From assembly GCA_036493735.1 (NCBI GenBank), contig DASXPH010000051.1:1-64000 (forward strand): a stretch of 64,000 bases of DNA, in the 5' to 3' direction. Numbering within the stretch: position 1 is the first letter of the stretch; each line of letters opens with the position of its first letter. A program made the position numbers and the translations under genes. This DNA comes from AG2 sp036493735. Lineage in GTDB: Bacteria; Gemmatimonadota; Gemmatimonadetes; Gemmatimonadales; Gemmatimonadaceae. Below, piece after piece: positions 43,217 to 52,091 of this stretch. The notes under the pieces were generated by a model. The model saw only the letters and a program-made list of their open reading frames with translations. It was not told the DNA's origin and did not search any database.

Positions 43217-44455
43217 TTATCGGCGAGGCGCGAGATCCCCGATGTCCAGCGCCGTATCCGCCAGCGTCTTCGGGTCCAGCAGCTGCACCAGGTCCAGCAC
43301 CAGCCCGTTCCCGTTAGGCGTGACGCGACGGGCCGCGACCATGTGTTCGACGAACCATTGCCCGCGCCGCGTACCAAGGTCGTCGTAGCGCACCTCGCCG
43401 CCGCTCGACGACGCGTGGATGATGCGGTTGCGGCCCGCGAAGATGGCGACGTGGCTGATCGGCTCTCCGTGCTCGGCGAACATCACGAGGTCGCCAGGCC
43501 GAAGAGACCTCCAGTCGCGGGACAGACCGACGCCGACTTTCGCCTGTTGGCGCGACGTACGGGGCAGCCTCACGGCGTTGCGCGCAAAGACGTACTGCAC
43601 GAATCCGGAGCAATCGAAGCCGGTCACTGGCGACGTCCCGCCATATCGATACGGCGTGCCGAGGTAACGCTCGGCAGTCGGCACAACCCGTACAGCCGAA
43701 GCGGCAGGCGCAACCGCGCCTGCCGCTTCGCTCACACCGCCGAGGATGATTCGCACATTGTCATCGACCTGTCGCCGCCTTGGCCGCGGCGGAGGCGGTG
43801 GATCGTTAGGCACCGACCGGTATCGACTGCCGCCGAACGACGTCCCCAAGCGCAGCGAGAGCCCGACACGGAATTGCGTCGTCGTCGGGCGGGTGCTCGG
43901 CGTCACGTTGAAGAAGCCGGATGGCCGCGCCCGGATTTCACCCATCGCCTCGAGGGTGTTGCCGATCGGCACGAGAAGGCCGCCGCCGTAACTCCAGCCC
44001 CCTTCGACCTGAGCGTTGTTGTACGAGTTGTAGATCGTCGCCTGATCGTTGCGAACCGCGAGACCGGCGCCGGCGAAGATGTAAGGCGCGAGCCCGCCGC
44101 CCCTGCTTCCGCGCGACGCGAAGTCGAAGATGAACATCAGATCGGCGTCGCCACCCCAGCGCGCCTGATTGGTCGTCGTACTCGTGCTCGAGTACGGCTG
44201 GTCGAGCGCGCTGAAGCCGCTCACACGAAGACCAATCGGGCCGACGAGCACGCCCGTCTGCAGTCCAGCGGTCGCCGGATGCCCGCCGTGGATCGTGGAA
44301 TAATCGAGGAATGGACCGATGTTCCATTCCGCCTGCGCATGAGCGCGCGCCGGCGTGGTGAGGATCAACAGGATCGTGAGCATCGCGATGCTGACGACGA
44401 CCACGAAGTAGGGGACGCGGGGTGGAGCGACAGCTTCGACAACACGGGAGCGCAT
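43217..44455 (-). CDS. Outer-membrane-barrel-like domain fused to NlpC/P60 peptidase
   Basis: The ATG at 44455 has GGAGG five bases upstream and starts a signal peptide (VPYFVVVVSIAMLTILLILT, cleavage near AHAQ). Residues about 40-240 look like a small beta-barrel (alternating strands, YIFAGAGLAVRND). A Pro/Arg linker (PPPPPRPRRRQ) leads to a C40 domain: YRYGGTSPVTGFDCSGFVQY with catalytic Cys, His in ISHVAIFAG. Would cut cell-wall peptides from an outer-membrane anchor. 412 aa. A perfect 15-bp palindrome lies in the linker codons. Confidence 0.82.
   Translation of the reverse strand: MRSRVVEAVAPPRVPYFVVVVSIAMLTILLILTTPARAHAQAEWNIGPFLDYSTIHGGHPATAGLQTGVLVGPIGLRVSGFSALDQPYSSTSTTTNQARWGGDADLMFIFDFASRGSRGGGLAPYIFAGAGLAVRNDQATIYNSYNNAQVEGGWSYGGGLLVPIGNTLEAMGEIRARPSGFFNVTPSTRPTTTQFRVGLSLRLGTSFGGSRYRSVPNDPPPPPRPRRRQVDDNVRIILGGVSEAAGAVAPAASAVRVVPTAERYLGTPYRYGGTSPVTGFDCSGFVQYVFARNAVRLPRTSRQQAKVGVGLSRDWRSLRPGDLVMFAEHGEPISHVAIFAGRNRIIHASSSGGEVRYDDLGTRRGQWFVEHMVAARRVTPNGNGLVLDLVQLLDPKTLADTALDIGDLAPRR
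43697..43730. repeat. Perfect 15-bp palindrome inside the NlpC/P60 gene
   Basis: 43697-43711 and 43716-43730 are exact reverse complements around AACC. It codes for the Ala-rich linker just before the peptidase domain. Confidence 0.85.
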
Positions 44456-44619
44456 GGGTGCCTCCATCAGGGTCGCTGCCATGAAGAAGCACGCCCGCTG
44501 CCGCGCCGGGCCCGACACGTCAACTGCTGGAGGCGTCGGTAGTTAGGCGTTTTGGTGGGGCACGATGTCCGACGCCCCTGTCCCGCGGTCGAGACATGCT
44601 CGTGTCAGTGGAGGGAGAC

Positions 44620-44736
44620 GGTGAGTGGTGCCTAGTGGCTGGTGACTGGTGACTGGTAAAGAAGAAAGGTCGGCGAGCCAAGCTCGCCGACCCTCCGAAT
44701 TCACCAGCCACCACCAACCAATCACCAACCACCATT
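44620..44736. repeat. Heptamer inverted-repeat block around an 11-bp hairpin (GGTGACT/CACCAAY)
   Basis: Left arm 44620-44661: GGTGAGT, GGTGCCT, AGTGGCT, GGTGACT twice, GGTAAAG. Hairpin: 44668-44678 with 44682-44692, loop CAA. Right arm 44702-44736: CACCAGC, CACCACC, AACCAAT, CACCAAC, CACCATT, running up to the bacilliredoxin stop. Confidence 0.92.
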
Positions 44737-45173
44737 CAGCAGTATTTATCGAACGCCTCGACGAGGTCCTCGGCGATGTCCTGTGCGGGCCGTCCTTCGA
44801 TCTGCCAGCGCTCGAGCATGTATACGAGCTGGCCATCCTTGAGCAGACCGATCGAGGGCGACGAAGGCGGATAGCCAGTGAAGAACTCGCGCGCGCGCTG
44901 CGTCGCGTCGACGTCCTGGCCGGCGAACACCGTCGTCAGCTTCTCCGGCTTCGCCTCGTTGCGGAGCGCGAGCGTCACCGCTGGACGTGCGTTGCGCGCC
45001 GCGCAGCCGCAGATCGAGTTCACGACGACGAGCGTCGTGCCCGGCGCCTCCTTTAACGCCGCATCCACCTGCTCCGGGGTTCGCAACTCCTCGAAGCCAA
45101 TTCGCGTGAGCTCCTGGCGCATGGGTGCCACCATACGCTCGTCATAGATCGCTTGATGCTGGGGAAGACGCAT
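44736..45173 (-). CDS. BrxA/BrxB family bacilliredoxin
   Basis: The ATG at 45173 is chosen over a TTG three codons upstream. 145 aa. CGC motif at residues 55-57 (VVNSICGCAARNARPAV) is the bacilliredoxin active site; FTGYPPSSPSIGLLKDG completes the UPF0403 fold. Removes bacillithiol or a similar low-molecular thiol from proteins; whether this organism makes bacillithiol is unknown. Confidence 0.92.
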   Translation of the reverse strand: MRLPQHQAIYDERMVAPMRQELTRIGFEELRTPEQVDAALKEAPGTTLVVVNSICGCAARNARPAVTLALRNEAKPEKLTTVFAGQDVDATQRAREFFTGYPPSSPSIGLLKDGQLVYMLERWQIEGRPAQDIAEDLVEAFDKYC

Positions 45174-45232
45174 AACGGCCAACGTGCCTCGTTAGAGTGA
45201 AGAAGACAGGGGCCAAGGCCCTCTGCCCAAGT

Positions 45233-45613
45233 TTAGCCCCTTAGCAGGTCATCCATCTCGTCGCGAACGAGGGCAAGAATCGCCGCCTGTGGAACTACCA
45301 GGTATCGATCGCCCTCGAACGTGATCTCGACGGCCGCCTTGCGAAAAAACAGCGCGTAATCGCCCGGGCGCGCTTGCATCGGCAGAAAGCGCGTCTCGCG
45401 CGACGTCATGCGCCACGGCTCGTCCGTGTTCGAGTCTGGACTCGGCATCGGGAGTCCGGGGCCCGTTGCGACGATGGTGCCGCCCTGCACTGCCTGACTG
45501 TCCACCGCCGTTGGTGGGAGATAAAGGCCGACATTCGTTCGCTCCTCGCCTTCCTCGAGCCGCACCAGTACGCGGTCACCGACGACGATGAGCTCTTTGT
45601 TATTATGGCGCAT
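45233..45613 (-). CDS. GroES-like co-chaperonin family protein, divergent
   Basis: 126 aa. VVGDRVLVRLEEGEERTNVGLYLP at the start and a C-terminal ALFFRKAAVEITFEGDRYLVV matches the Cpn10 fold (D-R-V-L-V, G-G-I/L). It carries an insertion of about 30 residues (PGLPMPSPDSNTDEPW) in the position before the second half and has no groEL next to it, so it is an orphan, not the main GroES. Confidence 0.82.
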   Translation of the reverse strand: MRHNNKELIVVGDRVLVRLEEGEERTNVGLYLPPTAVDSQAVQGGTIVATGPGLPMPSPDSNTDEPWRMTSRETRFLPMQARPGDYALFFRKAAVEITFEGDRYLVVPQAAILALVRDEMDDLLRG

Positions 45614-45630
45614 ATCGGAAGATACAGAGA

Positions 45631-45658
45631 GGGGCTAGGGCCCGGGGGCCAGGGCTCA
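45631..45658. repeat. Heptamer repeat (GGGGCTA, GGGCCCG, GGGGCCA, GGGCTCA)
   Basis: Four consecutive G-rich heptamers; the last overlaps the stop of the amino acid permease gene. Confidence 0.75.
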
Positions 45659-47017
45659 ACGATCGGGTGTGAGCGCTTCGGACGCCGACCGCTCGATTCG
45701 CTCCACCCTGCTCTGACGTCGACGCATCAGCATGAATGCTGGGTAGCTGATGACCAGGATCCCAAGCGCCCCGAGCGAGTTCCTGGTGTCTTCTTTGACG
45801 GCGCTTACGAGGAAAGCGATAGAACCTGCAAACACGAGACCGGTCGTCCAGGGGTGGCCGAAAGCGCGATAGGGGCGTGGTGCGTGAGGCTCGCGTCGTC
45901 GCAGGACGAACACGGCAAGGAACGAGAGCGCATAGTCGGCGACGAAGAAGAAGGCAGCAACCGCGATGACGCTCTCGAAGGTGCCCGTGGCGAGGAAGAG
46001 TAAGCTCACGATGCCGCTCGCCAGCAATGCCACGGTCGGCGTCCCGCCCTCATTTACACGCGTTGCCACCCGTGGGCCGATGCCGTCGCGCGACACGCCG
46101 AAGAGCACGCGCGACGACATGAGCAGACACGCATTCACGGCGCTCGGCAGCGCGAGAATCACCACGAACCGCACGACGGTGTCGCCGCGAGGCCCGAAGA
46201 TCGCCGTCGCGACCTGCCCCGCCGGCATGATCGATCCCGCCATCGCGCTCACTGGCAGCACGTAGAGAAATGCGAGATTGACGAGAAGGTAGATGGCAGC
46301 TACGGCGAAGAGTGCGCCGAACATCGACCGCGGGATCTGGCGGCCGGGGTCGCGCAGCTCTTCAGCGAAGTAGAGCGGTCCGCTCCAGCCATCGTACGTG
46401 TAGATCACCGCCTGCGCGCTGAGCACGAAGCCGGCGAAGAGCGAGGTGCCTCGAGGAGCGGCGAGCTGCGTCACGTTAGGCGCGCGCGCCGCGGCGGCGT
46501 GCCCGCCGAAGACAAAGCAGGCGGCGATGAACACCGCTAGTGCGAGCGTCTTGAACAGGCTTGTAATCTCCTGCGACCGCCCGCCGATCCGCGTGCTCTT
46601 CGAGAGCAGCGCGGTGAACACGACCACCGTGGCCATCGCGAGCGGCGTCTTGTCGGTGGACAGCGGGTGCACCAGCGCGGCAATCGACTCGCCGATGACG
46701 ATGGAAATTGCCGCGGTGCTCGCGCAGGTGGAGATCCAGTCCAGCCAGCCGACGACGAATCCCGCGTAGTCGCCGAACGCGTGGCGCGCATACACGTACT
46801 GCGCGCCCGACCGCGGAAGCATCGTCCCCAACTCGGCCAGCGCGTTGACGCCGAGCAGTGCGTACAGTGCCCCGACGACCCAGACACCGATGAAAAGCCA
46901 CGGCGTCTGCAAGTGCGACGCGACCTCACCAGGCGTCCGCAGAATGCCGGCGCCAATGGTGTTCCCGATGGCGACGGCCAGGCCGAAGGTGACGCCGAGG
47001 ATCTTGAGAAGACGCAC
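45656..47017 (-). CDS. APC superfamily amino acid permease
   Basis: GTG at 47017 is used because the longer in-frame reading to 47104 is built from heptamer repeat. 453 aa, 12 helices; AVAIGNTIGAGILRTPGEVA is the helix-1 signature with the broken G-x-G segment, and YVYARHAFGDYAGFVVGWLD helix-3 region follows. Probably imports or exchanges amino acids. Confidence 0.9.
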   Translation of the reverse strand: MRLLKILGVTFGLAVAIGNTIGAGILRTPGEVASHLQTPWLFIGVWVVGALYALLGVNALAELGTMLPRSGAQYVYARHAFGDYAGFVVGWLDWISTCASTAAISIVIGESIAALVHPLSTDKTPLAMATVVVFTALLSKSTRIGGRSQEITSLFKTLALAVFIAACFVFGGHAAAARAPNVTQLAAPRGTSLFAGFVLSAQAVIYTYDGWSGPLYFAEELRDPGRQIPRSMFGALFAVAAIYLLVNLAFLYVLPVSAMAGSIMPAGQVATAIFGPRGDTVVRFVVILALPSAVNACLLMSSRVLFGVSRDGIGPRVATRVNEGGTPTVALLASGIVSLLFLATGTFESVIAVAAFFFVADYALSFLAVFVLRRREPHAPRPYRAFGHPWTTGLVFAGSIAFLVSAVKEDTRNSLGALGILVISYPAFMLMRRRQSRVERIERSASEALTPDR

Positions 47018-47019
47018 GG

Positions 47020-47124
47020 TGTGGCTGGTGGTCGGTGGCTGGTGGTCGGTGAACAACGATAACGGCCGGCGAGCATAGCTCGCCGGCCGAGTCAAATCAA
47101 CCAATCACCGATCACCATTCACCG
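47020..47124. repeat. Heptamer inverted-repeat block around an 11-bp hairpin (GGTGGTC/CACCGAT)
   Basis: TGTGGCT, GGTGGTC, GGTGGCT, GGTGGTC, GGTGAAC at 47020-47054; hairpin 47064-47074 with 47078-47088, loop ATA, nearly the same stem as at 44.67 kb; right arm CACCGAT, CACCATT, CACCG at 47106-47124, reaching into the end of the next gene. Confidence 0.92.
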
Positions 47125-47634
47125 CGGTAGCGCCGGCACCTCCTCCTTCTCTTCCTCCACGTTACCCGCCATCACACGCCGGACGATCTGGACGATGCCG
47201 GCGAGAAGGAGACTCCAGACCAGGATGATCGAGCCGCGCGTAGCGAGGGTCCCCATGGCCATCGACGGCCAATCGTGCAGCTCGGCGCGCACGGTTCCAT
47301 AGGGCTCACGCCCGATCCAGATGAGGAGCAGGCTCGTCGTCATCTCGGCCGCCGTCTCGAGGACGGCAAAAGCGGGAGCGCGCCAGGCCCATCTCTGAAT
47401 CGGGAAGTTCGCGAGATGTGCCGTGGTCATGAACAGCAGGAACAGAATGCCCAGCGCGAGCGCGCCGCCAAAGAGGAGCCATCCTGCCCCTCCGCGCGTC
47501 AGCACATACGAGCGATACACATGCAGCAGCACACCCGTCACCAGCGCCATCTCGACGAGCGACAGCGAGAGCCGGCGGAACGCGCGCGGCTCCTCGATGT
47601 GCCATTCGATCGTTTGACGTGGGAAGAAGGACAC
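47119..47634 (-). CDS. Four-helix membrane protein, unknown function
   Basis: GTG at 47634 is preferred; the reading back to 47712 is repeat-derived. 171 aa with four hydrophobic helices and an acidic cytoplasmic tail (NVEEEKEEVPALP). The 20-aa start SFFPRQTIEWHIEEPRAFRR is amphipathic. No family recognised. Confidence 0.7.
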   Translation of the reverse strand: MSFFPRQTIEWHIEEPRAFRRLSLSLVEMALVTGVLLHVYRSYVLTRGGAGWLLFGGALALGILFLLFMTTAHLANFPIQRWAWRAPAFAVLETAAEMTTSLLLIWIGREPYGTVRAELHDWPSMAMGTLATRGSIILVWSLLLAGIVQIVRRVMAGNVEEEKEEVPALPR

Positions 47635-47639
47635 GCTGT

Positions 47640-47767
47640 GGTGGTTGGTGGCTGGTGATTGGTGGCTGGTGGCTAGTTGGTGGCGCCTGATGAATTCAGC
47701 ACGACCGAACATCTTCGCGGACGTACCTCATTCACCAACCACCAGTCACCAATCACCAGTCACCATT
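47640..47767. repeat. Heptamer inverted-repeat block (GGTGGCT/CACCAGT)
   Basis: GGTGGTT, GGTGGCT, GGTGATT, GGTGGCT twice at 47640-47674; CACCAAC, CACCAGT, CACCAAT, CACCAGT, CACCATT at 47733-47767. The arms are 58 bases apart and reverse-complementary. Confidence 0.92.
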
Positions 47768-47804
47768 CCATACGATCCGGACCGGGGGCTGGCAACTTGT
47801 CCGA

Positions 47805-48890
47805 CTACGTAAGGAACTCGTGCAGGAGCGAGTGAAAATGGTGAACACCGTTTTCCCGGGCCGCCGAGTAGCGGCCGCGGTCGTAGACCCGGGAGCGGAG
47901 ATTCCGCTGGACGACCTCGCAGATCTCGATGTCTTCCTCCTGAATCTCGTCAGAAAACTCGAGCAGGCGCGACCAGCGCGTGTCCGTGGCAGGATTCTCG
48001 GGGACGTCGGTCGCGAACCACTCGAATACGACTTTGGTGCGGTCGTGGCTCAACGGCAATACGACGTTGGTCTGCATCTGTCCCATATACACGTTCAACA
48101 TGACGTTCGGAAAAAGCCAGACATACACGGCTTCGGGCACGTTCGTCTCGTTAGGATCATAATGCCTGTCACGCGTACCGCCATGCACCGGCCGCAGCGG
48201 CGCGTGCTGGATCGAGAAGTACCGGTGGGGCTCGACGCGGTACTGATCGTAATCGAGCTCCTTGTGCAGCCCAGGATGCACGACCGGCAGGTGATATCCC
48301 TCGAGGTAGTTATCGACGTACACCTTCCAGTTGCAGGCGAGCTCCCATTCCTTGCGCAGGACGTAACGCATCTCCTCGCAGCGGAAGGGCGCGACGCGTT
48401 CCGGGATCTCCTCGAGCACGTCGACGAGGGGCGGCGCCTTTCCGTCGAGGTTGGCGAAGACGAGCGGCCCCCAGGTGGCGACCTGCACCGGCAGGAGGTG
48501 CATGTCGTTAGGCAGAAAATTCTCGACCCCTTCCATCTCCGGTGCTCGGAGCAGGGTGCCATCGAGCCGGTACGTCCAGCCGTGATACTTGCACTGCAGG
48601 GTGTTTCGCTTCCCGCAGCCATACGCCACGGGGCCAGCCCGATGCAGGCAGATGTTGTAGAAGCCGCGCAGCGTCGCGCCGTCACGAAGTATCACGATCG
48701 CATCGTTCCCGATCTCGGCGGTGAAGTATTGACCGCTCTCAGCTACCTCCTCCACACGTCCCACCAGCTGCCAGCTGTGCGCGAATACGCGCTCGCGCTC
48801 GAGCTCGAGATAGACGGGATCGTTGTAAAGTCGCGCGGGAATCGTCGACGCACGCGCGATGTTGGGGTCGAAGGGAAAGACTAGAGGCAT
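47805..48890 (-). CDS. Rieske-type aromatic ring-hydroxylating oxygenase alpha subunit
   Basis: The ATG at 48890 gives 361 aa. Rieske [2Fe-2S] ligands Cys81/His83 (CLHRAG) and Cys100/His103 (CKYHGW); mononuclear iron site in YVDNYLEGYHLPVVHPGLH. No beta-subunit or reductase gene adjacent, so electrons must come from elsewhere. This branch includes carnitine, choline-type and phenylpropionate oxygenases; substrate not assignable. Confidence 0.9.
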   Translation of the reverse strand: MPLVFPFDPNIARASTIPARLYNDPVYLELERERVFAHSWQLVGRVEEVAESGQYFTAEIGNDAIVILRDGATLRGFYNICLHRAGPVAYGCGKRNTLQCKYHGWTYRLDGTLLRAPEMEGVENFLPNDMHLLPVQVATWGPLVFANLDGKAPPLVDVLEEIPERVAPFRCEEMRYVLRKEWELACNWKVYVDNYLEGYHLPVVHPGLHKELDYDQYRVEPHRYFSIQHAPLRPVHGGTRDRHYDPNETNVPEAVYVWLFPNVMLNVYMGQMQTNVVLPLSHDRTKVVFEWFATDVPENPATDTRWSRLLEFSDEIQEEDIEICEVVQRNLRSRVYDRGRYSAARENGVHHFHSLLHEFLT

Positions 48891-48944
48891 GCTGAAAGGG
48901 CTAGAGTTTGGGGACCGGGGCATAGGGGACTGGTCCCAGGCCTC

Positions 48945-51224
48945 TCATCTTGAGAGACGCTCTTCCAGATATCGCGTGAGCAACGAATACAAATGCAGCG
49001 TGGTCCCTCGCCCTTCGCAGATGCAGTGCGTCCGATTCGGATAGTCCATCATCTGAAACGGCTTCCCGGCGGCGACGAGGGCGTTGATGAGCGTCTCACT
49101 GTTCTGGTAATGCACGTTGTCGTCACCCGAGCCGTGCACGAGCAATAGATCCCCGCGCAATCCACTCACGAACGTCACCGGGGATGCCTGACGATAGTCT
49201 TCGGCGTTCTCCTGCGGCAGACCCATATAGCGCTCGGTGTAGATCGTGTCATAGAAGCGGAGGTCCGTCACCGGCGCGACGGCCATGCCCATGCGATATA
49301 CATCGGGCGACCGGAAGAGCAGGTTGAGCGTCATCGAGCCACCACCGCTCCACCCCCACACACCGATACGCGACGCGTCCACGTACGAACGCTGCCCGAT
49401 TGCGCGCGCAGCCGCCGTTTGATCGGCGGTCGCGAGAACGCCGATCCTGCGATATACCGATTTGCGCCACGCGCGGCCGCGCGGCGGCGGCGTGCCGCGA
49501 TTATCCACGCTGGCGACGATGTAGCCGTCCTGCGCGAGCATAAGATGCCAGAGATACTGTGAGCCACCCCACGCATCCTGCACCGTCTGGCCCGCCGGCT
49601 CGCCGTAGACGTTGAAAATCACCGGATACTTTTTCGTCGAGTCGAATCCGGGCGGCTTGATCATCCAGCCGTCGAGGTCATACGCATCCGGACCTCCTCC
49701 TTTGACCCGGAAGAACTCCATCGGTCCGTGGCTCAGCGCGGCGACGCGCGCCTTCAGTTCGGCATTGTCGACGAGCGTGCGCACTACCTCGTGACTCGGC
49801 AGACGAATGAGCTCGGCCACGGGCGGCGTTCCGAACGACGACCAGCTGTGAATCGCCCAGTGTCCGCCGGGCGCGATGTCATAGGAGTGTGTACCGCTCT
49901 GCGACGCCGGCGTCAGGCGGGTTGGCGTTCCCTGGCCGTCGAGCCGCGCCTGAAAGAGATAGAGCTGGGTGGGATTGTCGGGCGACGCCGTGAAATAGAC
50001 GATGCCGGCTTTTTCATCGGTGCCGAGTACAAAGGGCTCACCGAACAGATACGCGGGATTGACGATGTCGAAGGCGCCCGGCGTGACGTTACGCGACGTC
50101 GAGCCATCGCGCGAGACGACGTACAGATGCCGCCAGCCATTGCGCTCGCTCACCCAGGTGAAGTTGCGCCCGCCGTCGATCCAGCGGAGGTCGTTCACGA
50201 CATCCACCCAGGCGCTGTCTTTCTCGACGAGAATCGGCGTCACCGCGCCCGTGGTGGCGTTGCCGAGGTACAACGTGAGCGTGTTCTGTAGGCGATTGAG
50301 GTGCTGCACGGCGACATTCGACGACTCGCCCGCCCAGTCCATGCGCGCGATGTAGTTGTTGCGCTGATCGCCTGGAATCTTGAGCCACGTCGTCGCGCCG
50401 CCGGTGGCACTCACGATGCCCACACGCGCCGCGGAGTTCGTCGTCCCCGCCTTCGGATACTGCACTGGCAGCGGGTACGAGTAGAGAGAGTCGGTGTCGT
50501 CGATGAGGAGGAAATCCTTCACGCCGGTGACGTCGAGCTGCCAATAGGCGATGCGCCGGCCATCCGGACTCCACCGGAAGCCATCGCGCATCGAGAACTC
50601 TTCCTCGTACACCCAGTCGAAGGTTCCGTTGATCCTGGTCGGCGAGCCGTCTCTCGTCAGGCGGGTGATCGCCGGCCCCGCGCCGTCGAGACGCTCGACG
50701 TACAGATCGTGCTCCCGCACGTAGGCGACACGTCCGCCCTCCGGTGCGAACTTCGCGAACATCAGCGTCGAGGGCTTGGCCTCGCGGCCGCCGAGCTTTC
50801 GCAGCCGCCAGCTCCCGAGATCGAGCACCCAGTAATCGCCGCGGGTGTTCTCGCGCCACACGCGTTGAGAGTTCGTGAAAACCAGCAGACGCTTGCCGTC
50901 GGGCGACCAGGAGTAGTCCTCGATGTCGATCGATTCCGTCGCGCCGTTCGGAACGAGACGCGCCGCGGGCACGAGGACTGTTCGCGCCCCGGTTGCGGCA
51001 TCGTACCGGACGATATCCGTACCGCCGCCGACGGCCAGCTCGAGCGTCGTGTACGCCTCGCCCGACGCGAGCCAGCGCGCGGGGCCGAAGCGCTGACCGA
51101 AGAAATCGCGCGACGCGAAGATGCGCTGCAGCGTTAGGCGGCTGGGATCGCCCTGCGCATGCGCCACGGTGGCGACCAGTGCGCACATCAGGAGGACAGT
51201 GCTGGAGCGTCGGGTCATTGTCAT
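48945..51224 (-). CDS. Dipeptidyl peptidase IV-type S9B peptidase, secreted
   Basis: The ATG at 51224 (or 51218) begins a signal peptide ending near AHAQ. 759 aa: DPP-IV beta-propeller (FDWVYEEEFSMRDGFRWSPD carries the Glu-Glu motif that binds the substrate N-terminus) and hydrolase domain with Ser in GVWGWSGGGSMTLN, acid in HGSGDDNVH and His in YPNRTHCI. Releases X-Pro/X-Ala dipeptides in the periplasm. Complete catalytic set. Confidence 0.93.
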   Translation of the reverse strand: MTMTRRSSTVLLMCALVATVAHAQGDPSRLTLQRIFASRDFFGQRFGPARWLASGEAYTTLELAVGGGTDIVRYDAATGARTVLVPAARLVPNGATESIDIEDYSWSPDGKRLLVFTNSQRVWRENTRGDYWVLDLGSWRLRKLGGREAKPSTLMFAKFAPEGGRVAYVREHDLYVERLDGAGPAITRLTRDGSPTRINGTFDWVYEEEFSMRDGFRWSPDGRRIAYWQLDVTGVKDFLLIDDTDSLYSYPLPVQYPKAGTTNSAARVGIVSATGGATTWLKIPGDQRNNYIARMDWAGESSNVAVQHLNRLQNTLTLYLGNATTGAVTPILVEKDSAWVDVVNDLRWIDGGRNFTWVSERNGWRHLYVVSRDGSTSRNVTPGAFDIVNPAYLFGEPFVLGTDEKAGIVYFTASPDNPTQLYLFQARLDGQGTPTRLTPASQSGTHSYDIAPGGHWAIHSWSSFGTPPVAELIRLPSHEVVRTLVDNAELKARVAALSHGPMEFFRVKGGGPDAYDLDGWMIKPPGFDSTKKYPVIFNVYGEPAGQTVQDAWGGSQYLWHLMLAQDGYIVASVDNRGTPPPRGRAWRKSVYRRIGVLATADQTAAARAIGQRSYVDASRIGVWGWSGGGSMTLNLLFRSPDVYRMGMAVAPVTDLRFYDTIYTERYMGLPQENAEDYRQASPVTFVSGLRGDLLLVHGSGDDNVHYQNSETLINALVAAGKPFQMMDYPNRTHCICEGRGTTLHLYSLLTRYLEERLSR

Positions 51225-51395
51225 TTGTTTGTTCGTACCTGCTCTGTGGTGTCGGTCACCAACGAGCTTCGTTTCCTGAACCGGATGGCGCAATGGAGGC
51301 GGAGGAGGACCACAAGTTGCTTGCGTCTACTGTCTTCGAGCGAGGAGGACATCTAATCTTCGCGCGCACCGGCATTTCCGTCGACCCTCCGCAAG

Positions 51396-52091
51396 ATGTT
51401 GAACGTTCATTTTCTCACGAAGCGTTTCGGCGATTACTGGGCGCTCCGCGGCGCGAGCTTCTCGATCCGCTCTGGCGAAGTGCTCGGACTCGTCGGACCG
51501 AACGGGTCGGGAAAGACGACGCTGCTCGAGTGCCTTTCCGGCCTGCTGCCCCTCGACGGAGGACACGTACGCAGCGACGAGCCGCTCATTCCGCGCACCG
51601 GCCGCGATGTGCTCTTCTATATGCCGGACGGCATCGTGCCCTGGCCCGATCAGAGCGTGGCCTGGGCCCTTCGCTTCTCGGCGGCGCTCCACGGGGCCAC
51701 GCCGGCGGAGGTCGCCGAAGTCGAGCTCGCGCTCGGCTTGGGACCGCTCGGTCCGCAGCGTATCGGCACGCTCTCGAAGGGCCAGCGTAAGCGTATGCTC
51801 ATCGCGCTCGCGCTGCTCACGCCGCAGCCGCTGATTCTCCTCGACGAGCCGTTCGACGGACTGGATCTGCGACAGGTCCGCGACATCGGGCCGTGGTTTC
51901 GTCGCGTGGCGGAGACAGGACGGACTCTCCTGCTCTCGGTTCACCAGCTCCACGACGCGGCGCGCGTGTGCGACCGGCTCGTGCTGCTGAGTGACGGCCG
52001 CGTCGTGGGCGAAGGCACACTCGACGAGCTGCGGATCCGGGCCGGCTTGCCGGACGCGGACGTCGAAGAGGTCTTTCTTGCGCTCACCTGA
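51396..52091 (+). CDS. ABC transporter ATP-binding protein (Gld/ABC-2 type)
   Basis: 231 aa. Walker A GPNGSGKTT, signature LSKGQRKR, Walker B LILLDEPFDGLD, switch His in LSVHQLHD. Very short, as in GldA/CcmA-type ATPases. Overlaps the following permease gene by about 14 bases if that starts at TTG 52078. The pair forms an ABC-2 exporter or gliding-machinery-like complex. Confidence 0.9.
   Translation: MLNVHFLTKRFGDYWALRGASFSIRSGEVLGLVGPNGSGKTTLLECLSGLLPLDGGHVRSDEPLIPRTGRDVLFYMPDGIVPWPDQSVAWALRFSAALHGATPAEVAEVELALGLGPLGPQRIGTLSKGQRKRMLIALALLTPQPLILLDEPFDGLDLRQVRDIGPWFRRVAETGRTLLLSVHQLHDAARVCDRLVLLSDGRVVGEGTLDELRIRAGLPDADVEEVFLALT

Noticed and set aside
45656..47104. Amino acid permease starting at 47104
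   Set aside because: The extra 29 residues are translated from the heptamer repeat and hairpin; GTG 47017 precedes the first helix.
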